Below, one piece after another: positions 1 to 10,300 of a stretch of DNA of 64,000 bases. The stretch is from Ophioderma brevispina. Its lineage: Eukaryota > Echinodermata > Ophiuroidea > Amphilepidida > Ophiodermatidae. Position 1 is the stretch's first letter, and each line of letters opens with the position of its first letter. The notes under the pieces are model-generated. The model did no database searches and had not been told where the DNA came from. It worked only from the letters and a program-made list of their open reading frames with translations. The stretch lies in contig JAMKCH010001598.1 in NCBI GenBank assembly GCA_023653785.1, positions 1 to 64,000 of the forward strand, given 5' to 3'. The position numbers and the translations under genes were made by a program.

Positions 1-129
1 GTTCAGTTTTTGTGTCGCCTGCCCTAAGGCCAGGACAGGACACATAGAGATCACTTGGTCCACTGTAGTTGTCTGTCTGTTGATGATGTGTTGATGTCAT
101 TGGAGGTCTGTTGTGAAAAAGGGTTAACA

Positions 130-603
130 TTTGCATGTAATCTCCACTACTTTGATAGATTAAACCAAACAATGGGTCACAGGTCGTTAACATTGGCATC
201 CCACATTGTTGATGAGGTCAAAGGTCACATGCCAATGGTCAAAAGGTCATGTGAAGGTCAAGTTGAAAAATAGGCTGACACATGTAAAATTGCCTCATAT
301 GAAAAGTTGAAGTTCCTATTGGAAAACCAAACTTGAATAATAGGTTGCAACATGGGATCACTCCTTTGTTGATGAGGTCAAAAGGTCACTGATGCCAAGG
401 TCAAAGTCATGTGAGGTAAAGTACGGTAAAATAGGCTGAAAAATGTAAAATTGGACCTAAAATGAAAAGTGGTGATAGTTCAATTGGAACCAAACTTGAA
501 TCATAGGCCACATGGGATCCATCCTATATGTTGATGAGGTCAAAGGTCACATGCCAAAGGTCAAGGTGCATGTTGATGGTAAAAGTTGGAAAATAGCTGA
601 AAA

Positions 604-643
<40 letters not shown>

Positions 644-780
644 ACCTCATATGAAAAGTTGAAGAACATCACAATTGGCACCAAATTGAATCATAGGTGC
701 AACATGGGATCCCTTCATTTGTTGATGAGGTCAAAGGGTCACATATCAAGGGCAAAAGGGCATGTTAGGTCTATCATATC
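130..780. repeat. Tandem repeat (~160 bp period) with AGGTCA direct repeats
   Basis: About four diverged copies share the block TTGATGAGGTCAAAGGTCAC, at about 208, 368, 529 and 720. Spacings are about 160, 161 and 191 bases; the last is stretched by the poly-A run. Each copy continues with CATGCCAAAGGTCA-like sequence, a TCATATGAAAAGTTGAA-like segment and AACATGGGATC. The AGGTCA half-sites form DR1 or DR2 arrangements (215-227 and 537-549 are exact DR1; 375-388 is DR2). Short open frames across it are by-products of the repeat. Confidence 0.85.
607..640. repeat. Poly-A tract
   Basis: An uninterrupted run of about 34 A lies inside the third tandem copy and lengthens that unit. It is probably slippage or a retroposed tail. 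Confidence 0.9.
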
Positions 781-1383
781 ACTTAACAGCGAGGCAGGTG
801 ACACAAGCGGTCCTGAGGACAATGATTTTTCCTATTTGTTTAGGTTCGAGTTTGAGTGTGAGGTCATGACGCATTTCTGCATTCGCTGAGCATTTGATTG
901 TGCCGCCTTTTTGTTGTGTGATTAAATGCTGCAAATCAAAGGTCTGTGCATGCGCTTCTGGGTGTGAAACCTAAACACGCGCAGTGACTTCACCCCTAAA
1001 CTTGAGATCAAAAGTAGAGGTAGTGGCATATCCGTTTTGGAGTTGTACTGGCATTCTTACTTATGGGCTACAGAATTGTGAATTATTTGACTAGTGGTGG
1101 CTATGATCAAATGCCTCAAGACTTTCAAATGCAGGACGTTTGAACAGTGTTAGCATCTGAAACATTGACAATAAATGTCTGCCACTGTTGGTTAATTTTA
1201 TTCTAAATGTTTTGAGAAGAATCATTTCAGTTTTTTCGTATATTACAAATTTCCACCTGTACACCAGTGTTGCATGCAATTCTGCCAAATCTTTAATACT
1301 GATTCTTGTGGCTGCTCCTCAAAGATGTCGCAAGACGTGATGGTCGGTATCCTTTGTCATGTCATTACGTTCACAAACAACAG
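781..1383. other. No supported gene (intergenic or intron)
   Basis: Only short frames without splice or homology support are seen on either strand. Confidence 0.5.
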
Positions 1384-1453
1384 GCACAGAGATGTCAGAG
1401 CAACCGATGTGTCTGGAAGGGCCTCCGATATACAAGACGCCCAGGACACCAAA
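1384..1453 (+). CDS. Candidate small exon, unidentified gene
   Basis: The stretch is bounded by a good acceptor (ACAAACAACAG) and a strong donor (AAA|GTAAGT). Two frames are open. One contains an ATG and would read MSEQPMCLEGPPIYKTPRTP. The other reads NRHRDVRATDVSGRASDIQD and joins in phase 0 to the frame of the next candidate exon. I cannot choose between them and recognise no family. The exon call rests on splice sites alone. Confidence 0.3.
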
Positions 1454-1954
1454 GTAAGTTGGTAATTTACACAAACTTAGAATTAGTTGTCCCATGATTC
1501 ATTTAGATTTAATTGAACAAAAGTATCGTACAAATAATACATTCTTTTGTTAGGAAGGTTTAAACTGTTGGTCCCTGTGTACGGAGAGCATGGTAGGGGC
1601 ATGTGGCACACTAAAGTTAATTTTCTTCCATGTCCCCTGGCTAAATCCTAGGGGGGGGTGGGGGGTGGGGGGTCATCCTATAGAAAGATTGGCATGTTTT
1701 GACCGTTTTAAATCCCTGGAAGGCAAGGGAAAATGATTGAATCTGTGGCTATTGTTTTTTGGGTACATATTTGGATAATCGATGCAGCTGTGTCCGAATT
1801 ACCATATTGTCTTATAATGAAACAAACTCAGAATCTCACTATCCTTGTCAGATTTCTAATAATCTCCCAAAATATGAACCCATTTTGTTGGTTACTAGGT
1901 CAGCTCTAAAGGGTTTCCGCATTATAACCAGAAATAATGATAATATCTTTATAG

Positions 1955-2299
1955 GGACAGATCATCATGGCAGATCATCCCCCCCATTGCTATCAATGTA
2001 CTATAATCCCACTAAATATAAACTTCAGTGCATATAATAACTGTTATCCGTACAGACCTCAGATGGGTATGTCCCCCCTACCCCCCTACCCCCCACAGGT
2101 CCCACCAATTCGCTACCACAGCGCCCAAACATCATGCCCCCTCAACCAACGCAGCAGTAACCTGCCTGGACACAGTCCGCAGCAGTCAACAACGGGCCTC
2201 AATTCAAAGGCGGACATTAGGGGGCTACCCAGGCCGCAGCCTGGACATGGGACCAAAACAGTACCCAGTAAAATCAAGCATTTGGAGTATGGTGGCTAA
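1955..2299 (+). CDS. Candidate Pro/Gln-rich exon(s), unidentified gene
   Basis: An acceptor (CTTTATAG) is followed by a frame open to 2299. It is rich in Pro, Tyr, Gln and Ser (for example YRPQMGMSPLPPYPPQVPP). A second possible acceptor (GTACAG, about 2056) lies within. In the alternative frame the same DNA reads PTNSLPQRPNIMPPQPTQQ, which looks more like a genuine disordered Pro/Gln-rich segment, so a frameshift or a second exon is possible. Low-complexity disordered regions of this sort occur in transcription co-regulators and RNA-binding proteins, but nothing diagnostic is visible. Confidence 0.35.
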   Translation, partial: GQIIMADHPPHCYQCTIIPLNINFSAYNNCYPYRPQMGMSPLPPYPPQVPPIRYHSAQTSCPLNQRSSNLPGHSPQQSTTGLNSKADIRGLPRPQPGHGTKTVPSKIKHLEYGG

Positions 2300-2472
2300 G
2301 CTGAAAACTAGATGTGTGTGTACTTGTGTCATAGAGTTGCAGAAAACCCAATTAGATTCTTATTTCTGTCATTGTAAATAGGGAATGGGCTTACAAAGTG
2401 TGCATTTTAACATGTGAATATTTTCTTAAGTGTAGGTTGCAGATTGATCAAACATTTTCTTTATGTTTTCAG

Positions 2473-2508
2473 GAGCATTGTCCCAGAATCAGATCGCAAC
2501 ACCGGCCG
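2473..2508 (+). CDS. Candidate micro-exon
   Basis: It lies between a pyrimidine-rich acceptor (TATGTTTTCAG) and a GTGAGC donor, 36 nt, reading GALSQNQIATPA in phase 0. The composition resembles the Gln/Ala/Pro-rich exon upstream. The open frame also continues past the donor for about 70 nt, so the end is uncertain. Confidence 0.3.
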
Positions 2509-3258
2509 GTGAGCAGTTACAGATATACCCTATGCACCGGTACACGCTCCTTCATGCCTCTAGGACCTTATCATAGAAGGACAAAAGAGTAAATCCTTAG
2601 TTGATAGACCTATTGTGTAACATAGAAAGTAACAAAATAGCTGAAAATTTTTGTGCAAAAGTAGCAGAATCTCCCCTCCCAAATTTAATGTTGGACACTT
2701 GCATTCCAGAATCCCCACAGATATCCGTTAACACATGTGGTCTGCAGTCTTTGGAAAACTCGTCAACACTTCTGACTTCAGCATCATATAACCTACAACA
2801 GAATCAACCACGGTTGAAAATGGGTTAAAATATAAGCGGTTCCATTTATTTTGTTAAGGCCTATACCCTTACACTTGTTAAATGCAACTTTGCATGTGCT
2901 TACATCTTAAACTCGGTACTCAGTTGATATTAAACCACAAAGATCACAGACCGGGCAAACAAGGTGCATGCCATGAGAATTAACTTTGGCATGGTTTTTC
3001 TTGTGTACACGCCATTTCCGCGTCATCTGCTGAATTAAGTCGGCACTGCGACACTAGTATAAAATCCCTTCGGTTTACCTAAGTGCCTATTTGGGCTTAG
3101 GTCAGGTTAAGGGCTAATTAAATTTTTTTTTTTTGGAAATAAAACCATGCAAAATATAATTTTGAAAATCTAGAGGGCGCACAATTTTTCAAATGTGCCG
3201 GTGTCACTTTAAGACTTTGACAGTAGTTTTTGTAACTTGTCTAAACTTTACTACCCAG

Positions 3259-3431
3259 TGGCCTGGCTTGAGCAGGGCAGCCTATTCCCGTCCTACCAAG
3301 CCGGATTCCCAGAAATCAAAGATCGCAACGGTGACCTGCCAGACGTCATTGACCCAGGAGACCGCGTGACCTTTAACCCAGAAGGAAATGCAGACTATCC
3401 TACAGTCAATGAAGATTATCATTCATTCTAG
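3259..3431 (+). CDS. Probable terminal exon, unidentified protein
   Basis: After the acceptor TTTACTACCCAG, one frame runs to a TAG stop. It contains AWLEQGSLFPSYQAGFPEIK near its start and ends PTVNEDYHSF. The peptide has balanced composition (aromatic, acidic, Gly/Pro turns, for example DPGDRVTFNPEG) unlike the surrounding AT-rich DNA, so it looks like real coding sequence. I do not recognise the family. It is probably the 3' end of the same gene as the Pro/Gln-rich exons upstream, but that link is inferred only from order and strand. No convincing AATAAA signal lies directly downstream. Confidence 0.45.
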
Positions 3432-4149
3432 CCTTTTCAAGGTATTTTACACTTTGTATTTAATGTAATTTTAAAGCCGTACTGGAAAAAGGAGTTAGGC
3501 ATAACAATATAATCATTTTCTTCACCATGTTCCAAAATAAGCTAAACAGTATAGCATTATTGCCACTGGAATGAGTTACAATATTTATCTAGACACCTTC
3601 GCTTAAAGTTGCAATATATGTTCATCGTCATCACGGTTTGTAACCACTAATTGGCTGCTCTATGCTTGAAAAATCTTATGTGCACTATTTTCTTGCAAAT
3701 CAATTTGAAAAAAAAACAATGCTTCCAAGTTTGCTCTAATTAAATGGCATTTGGACATCAATTTGAGACAATTACTCCACACGCATCAATTTCATGCATA
3801 TTGATTTGCCACTATCAGCCTACGCTACAGAGCGAAATGGGCGAGTTCATACATGTAGGTGTGAATATCTAAGTAAAAAATTTTAAACTTAAACTGCACT
3901 CACCAAAGAATTTTGGGGGGGGGGGGTTCCTGAACAATTTGGATACTCATCCTGGTCTTTTCATCATGTTAGGTCTCAAAATTGGGGAAACAAAATCTCT
4001 TCGTAAGTGCAGTTGAAAAACTTTTAAATTCTAACTTATATCAACATTTTCCTGTCAGGAGTTGGGCAGTCACGGGCACTGTAAGGACTATTTTTGGATT
4101 TTTTATAGTTATGAATAATGTAGCAAGCACATGATCATATGGGCCAGGT
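3432..4149. other. AT-rich, no gene seen
   Basis: AT-rich sequence with a short G run near 3915. No frames or splice-bounded exons are supported. Confidence 0.5.
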
Positions 4150-4153
4150 TTAA

Positions 4154-4500
4154 AACACTATCTAGTGATTTACCCGAAAGACTTAAAATATTTGAAATGT
4201 GCAGAAATAGCTTATACGTGTAAGGACTCAATCTATAGAATTCCTCATAATGTATTTTGTGCAACGAAAACTTAACAGGAAAGGAAGAAAACAGCAGTAC
4301 TCAAAGCTCCATCAATTACGTGTTGTTTAAGTAAGGTGTCCGTCGTACGTAATGACTAAAGTGTGTTATTTTGTCCTTATTAGTTGCTTTCAGTCTTACA
4401 ACTTGAAGGGTAATGTTAGGATACTTGTTACAGAAATGCAAAAATCTGATTTTTTGATGAGTTTTTTGATTTTCTGATTACAAATTACTGATGGTGCCCT
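4154..4500. mobile_element. TTAA-type MITE, copy 1
   Basis: The element is bounded by TTAA at about 4150 and 4501. The left end (AACACTATCTAGTGATTTAC) and the inverted right end (AAATTACTGATGGTGCCCT) are imperfect terminal inverted repeats. The internal sequence matches a second copy at 61135-61480 along its length (for example GGAAAGGAAGAAAACAGCAGT and AATTACGTGTTGT). It is non-autonomous with no coding. A TTAA target duplication is typical of piggyBac-like elements, so mobilisation by such a transposase is likely but inferred. Confidence 0.75.
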
Positions 4501-4504
4501 TTAA

Positions 4505-7186
4505 TGACATGACCACCCGCATTAAGTGCCAATTCAGTTTGTGGTTGGGGGGTGTAATCTATCTTGATTCATTTTGGGCGAGTTTGCTATAGAGATGATG
4601 TGACATTTGTTTATGTTGGGCTCCCCCTGTGGTGTAAGAGAGCAACTAGCAGGCAGAAGCCCCTATATTTTGCACAGGGAATTTCGTTTTTCTGCTCTAA
4701 CTGGGGTTCAAATTAAATAATACACATTCATATTAAGCATGCTTGCTATGCACAGTTGCATATGTAACCATTTGATCAGAAAGGTTCTGCAAGTAATTTA
4801 TGACCAGATTTTATGTGGTTTCTGTCATTGAACGACTTTAATTTTTGCCTGCCAGAAACAACAGAGGGGCGTCCTGAATGTCAATCTGTGAATCATAGGT
4901 CACATCATCTTATTGAATGAGGCTTTGGCTGGCATCATCTGGGCATTCTTCTACATCATAAATCAGAAATGTACCATTGTCTGAAAATTTCTGAATTTCT
5001 GGCTCTAATTTTAAAAAATTCTGGAAATGTAAGAAAATTTTAATTTTGTTTTTTCAGTTTCCGAGATCAAAGTTAATGATAAAGTAGAACTGCATCCAAA
5101 ACCAGTTTTTAAGTACCAATTTTATTTTAGAGAATGGGGTCTTGACCCTAAATCACATAAGAACATTGCGTTCCTTGGAGCTCACCAGATGGCTACGCTA
5201 ATATGGGATCGACTTTGTTAAATCTCTGATACATGATTACAGCCCTGGATGGTATTTTGATTTTGGTGGACAATCATTATTTGTTCACCTCTGTACATGT
5301 GAGGATGTTTGTGTATTACCTATAACATTATAGGTTGTAATTTTAGTTGTGGTTTCTGTCCTGTGTTGAGGGTGCTTCAAGTTCACCATCAGCTTCCAGC
5401 TCACTCACCCATACAGTATTTTCACATTCCAGTTCTATAGATACCCACTGTGATTACTCAGAGTAAGGACACAAAAAACATCAAATAATGATCTACCCCT
5501 AGAAATCTACCCTAATTCTAACACTCTCTAATAACCCTATCCTCAATGCAAGATTTACAATAAACCTACCCAAACCTTCACACTTTATCTCACACTGGAC
5601 ATTAATCCTTCCCTTATTCTCCAACTCTGCTTTTGAATGACAAAATTATGGCTCTGATAACATATTACCCTTTAGAATTGTGTTTTCAAAATTTTAAAGT
5701 GATAAAAATTTAAGATTCTTAATTCATGATCCCGACCCTGGATACTTGGGGAAACTCCACCACAGATGGCCGGGATGTGCTGCTTAAGGCCTTGGTGGGT
5801 CCAGGGGGCGAAGTCGCAATTTGGGTCCTTAGTTCCATGCCCACTTCTTTTCTCCTTTTTATAAGACCCCTCAGAGTGCGCCTGATCTCTCCTGGCTACG
5901 CACATGTTGACCCCCCGGCCAGATGAGGTTTAAAGTTTGCTGATGTCAAGGACTAATTTCTTTCAACATAAAAACATCACTTAAACATTCAGATTGTTTT
6001 TAATAAGTGAGTGACTTTCAAGATGTTTGAAATATTTTTTCTTATGCTGGAAAACCCTTTTGCTCTCAATAAGAATATGGTGAGTACATAAATGGCATCA
6101 GGATATGCAGCTATTTATTGTTACATTATTGCATCCCTGCTAGATTTTTTCCCTTCTTGCTAGTTACTACTGGGTGATTTGCTGGACCTCTATCAAATGA
6201 CCCTCAGAGCCTTCCCTGCATCTGCATCGATTAAGGCCAAAAGATCAAAAAAAGAACACACCTCCTGGATGGACAGTAAGACATTCTTGTTTGGTCCCTC
6301 AAGTAGAGGTTGATGTCATGATGCATATCGCAGTTTGCTCTAGCATTTCAATTGTGCTTCCCTTTCTTTAAATTAATGTCATAATGCTGCAACGCTGAGA
6401 ACAGTACTTGGGATTTCAAGGAATCTAGGAGAACATACAGGGTCTAGTTTTAAGGTGGCTATGGCTCCTGGGGGGATCAGTCCTTCATAGACAGGGGGTA
6501 TCATCCGTTCCAAGATCCACGTAAAAAGGGTAGTTTTTCAGGATCAGGCATGTTATTACTTAACGTGAAAAGGGTCTAAAAACACTCAAAATCAAGAAAA
6601 GGGTTATATTTTTTCGAAATGAGGACTGTACGCATTTAGTGTCCATATTCATTGCAGCATAAAAAAAATTTAAAATGTTCCCAAAGTCTGTACTTGCCTT
6701 CAAACCTATGCTTTCAAATCCCTAAATTTCCAAATTTCCGCGCAAACGACGGTAAAGAACCACTACACCTGATTTTTTAGTACAGGCCTATTGGGTTTGG
6801 ATTGGGAAATGACAACTACTTGTGTATTGCCTGATTAGGTCGCTATAACCAAAATTTTCTATATCACTTAACCCATGAAACGGACAATAAAACTCATAAT
6901 TTACTTAAATATCATCAATTCTAGGTTTATCATTTTCTTAAAATAAGCTTTTTGTCATAATAGGTTGGTGCCATGCATGTGCTCGGACTTCAGCACTTTC
7001 AAGGAAAATGCCCGATATCGCTGCGCTGGCAGATGCGGAAATAAGTCCCGTTCTCTACATTCGAATTCTCCCGGAAATGTCTTGAAAACTAATACCTCCA
7101 TGGTTTCCGCACCCACCCCATGCTGCTTACGAACTCTCCATGAAACCTTTAATTTTATGATTAGTACAATAAAACCTTACATGCAT
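4505..7186. other. No supported gene; scattered repeat-like DNA
   Basis: AT-rich with several homopolymer stretches. A GC-richer patch at about 5726-5930 has open frames on both strands but no splice borders or recognisable peptide; it may be a diverged retroelement. I see nothing else. Confidence 0.5.
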
Positions 7187-7345
7187 TAACATATTTTACA
7201 ATCATTACCCTGAACTGATTTCTTTACACCAATGTTGACTGAAACATAGATGCATTTTCCCTTCTGAGAATGAAATGGCCCCAGAAATACCTATTTGAGC
7301 ACCCCTAAAAGAGAAATGGTCTCACCAGTGACCCCAGGCACATCC
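7187..7345 (+). repeat. DIRS copy 1 left inverted terminal repeat
   Basis: It contains CAATGTTGACTGAAACATAG and AGAGAAATGGTCTCACCAGT, both present inverted near 13870-13990. The outermost ~60 bases are complementary to the first half of the internal complementary region. The outer limit is approximate. Confidence 0.75.
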
Positions 7346-10300
7346 TGTTACCTTTACTTTCCGCCATACAAACCGGACGCGTGTGCATCGAGCTCTGTGA
7401 TTGCATCCCAAATTATCGAGCTATTTGATACTGGGCCTTTTGTCGTCTCAATCGGAATACTCCTACTACTATACCAATACTATCTGGATAATTACTGGAT
7501 TATATACTGGATTTATACGCTCTATTTGGACGGAATAAACGCGACTTACACCCGTGAGAGCTTTTATTGTGTATCCTTTTTTACCCCCATTCCGGTCATG
7601 TGATCTGTGTAGCAGGTAAAAAAGGAAACAAAGGCAGCCATTGCCGCATGTTTGCGTGCTTGGATGCCTTGCTTTCTTGTGACCTGTTTCTGTTTTTTGT
7701 AGTTTTCTACTATCAATAAACAGTTCTATTGGGTGAGTGTGTCTATTATTTTTATCTTATGCTTGTCGTATATTTAATAAATATGTGAAAACACTTTGGA
7801 AAAATTCTTTCCGTTTGTGACTTGTACCTACCGCGACGTATCTTTGTCTCCGGTTGGCGGGCCGGGTTTTACCGCGGCTCGCCTTTGGTTTTCTTTGTTC
7901 GTTTTCGTTCCGACGCCGCGTCCCATCTAGTCTCGCTTCACCCCAGCCGCCCCGCGACCCTCTTTCTCCTTGCGTTCATTACGGGTCTTGCTTCCGCTGT
8001 CGCTCCGTTTGGTGCGCGTTCTTTTGCGGTGGCCTTTCAGTTTTCAATGGTTCGCCATTGAACATTGTTTCCCTGTCTATGTTTCGTTTAGGAAAAAGGG
8101 GGGGAGGTGGTATTCGGGCTCCGGTCCGAGGTTCTCCCAAGGCGGCCCCGCTGCTTTGGGAGCCCTGACGGTGTTTGTAGCTTTGGCTACTCATGGCGTT
8201 TAGTAGGGCGTTTCTCCCTCGGGAGTTCGGCCCGTCTACCTCGCTACCCGGCCGCTGGCTCGCCTGGTCTCGCCCTAGGGGCTTCTCCGGTCAGGCTAGC
8301 GCGGTCGCTTCTGCCTTTTCCCTCGGGGATTTTGGCGTCTGCGGACATACGTATAGCATATCATCTAGTCGGCCGCTCCCTCCGGGGGGCTTGAACTGAC
8401 TACCACTCTTGTCGGTGCTGGCTCGCCTGATTTAGCTCGTTGTTTTATCGGTGCAGGCTAGCATGGTCTGCTCTGCCCTTTCCCTAGGTGATTGGGCGGC
8501 TGCAGTCCGTCCTGTAGCGGTGAGTTGGCCTATGGTGACGCCCCGGTTCTCTCGGGCCGATCCATCCTCCAGTACCGTCACCCGGCGCTCGTGGTTTATG
8601 AGTCTCGGACTCTGCGACCGCGCTGCCTTGGTACCGGTCTTGGGGCTTGATTCGTCAGGCCCTGATGTGGTCCTCCTCGCGCCCCGCCATGGGCGCGCGG
8701 GTGTCGTTTTATGCTCATCTTATCCCCGCATGGCTAGCTCGCTGGCCACGCGGTATCAATCTGTCTCGTGCTGCTGCTTCACTCAGCCCTTCACGGGGCT
8801 AGGAGAGGCGCGCTGCGCTTGCTAGGTTGGCCCCGCTCACGCTGGGTACCGTGCGCGGTTACGGGTTCGGTTCGTCCAGCGCTAGTTCCCGCTGCGGTTC
8901 AGCCGTTACGGCACACCCCGCCTGGCTGGCCCTGCTAGCCCCGCTGGGTTAATCTGCACGTGCGCGTGCTTCTCCCGGGCCTTCATGGGCTAGGTGGAGC
9001 GCGCGAGCGCTTCGCTAGGTTGGCCCCGCTCACGCGGGGTTCCGTGTGCGGTACTGGTGCGGGTTTCGTCCCAGCGCACTCCCCGCTAATGGTGCCAGCG
9101 GCTTCGCACAAATACACCCCACGCATGGCTAGCCTGCTAGCCCCGCGGGGTTAGTCGGGCTCGTGCTGCATGCTTTACCAGCCCTTCACGGGCTAGGTGG
9201 GGGCGCGCAGGCTCGCCAGGTTGGTCCCCGCTCACGCCGGGTTCCGTGTTCGGTTACTGGTGCGGTTTCCGTCGCAGCGCTTTCCCGCTACGGGTAGCCT
9301 TCGGGGCTTACCTCCACGGGGGAACGTCGGTGCAGGCTGCCGCATGCCCTTTCAGGGCGAGCTGCGTGCCCGTGCTTAGCCTCTGTCGCTATATGTCTCT
9401 CTGGCGGTTGTATACTCGTTGCTCCGGACTTTGGGGTTTGTTCTCCGCCCGCCTTCGGGCTGGTATTAACTCCTCCCATTGTTATTCGAGCGCTCAAACT
9501 CACACCTCTCGAAGGTGATTGGCTTGGGTTGATTGGTTACCATTCAATCTTTTATGCCTCGTCTCCTCCCCTTAGTACGCTGCATGGTGGTCCGTTTCTT
9601 TCCGCCGTCCATCGCGTTGATTTCCGGGTGCCTTTTATCCGCCGTTGTTTGCGTGGATTTCCGGTCTTAACCACAGCATCTGGTCGCCTCTTCACGGTGC
9701 TGTTGCTCTGTGTGTTGTTTTATGTCCACCTTCCCTGTGTTGACTTTCAACTCTCGCCGCCGCACGACCTGTCCTCCTTGTGGGGGCTCTCGGGCATACC
9801 TTCAGGGATTCGTAGGTGCTCGGTGGTTCTCCAATTGGGTCTACTCAAGTCTGCTCTGTGGCAGGGCTCCCCTACGTGGCGGCCTAGCTTCAGTGGCTTC
9901 ACCCCTGGCTGGCATGTCGCCATGTGCCTTGCGTTAGCCCTCTCATCCTTGTGTAGTCCCGGGTTACCGCGTCATTCTCTGACGTTGCTCTAGTTTCGGC
10001 ATGCAGGGTCCCTACGGGGGTGCTCCTGCCCTGCCTGTTGTGGGCCTAGCCCGCCTCGGCCCGGCATGGGGCGAATCCTGCCCGTGCTAGCTTGCCGCTT
10101 CGTCGAGATCCAGACTTTAGCCTTTATGCACCGGCTCCCGGCTTCCAGGGGTCTTTTCAGCTCTGGGTCGCCGGCGCTTCCGTCAGGCTGCCTGCGTTGG
10201 CTGCTGCTGTGCTGTCCCGGTAAGCCAGCTCCTTCGTGTGCTAGTCCGGGCCCGCGCCGTGTGCACCATCGGGGACTTGAGGCCTCTGGTCTCGGCCAGT

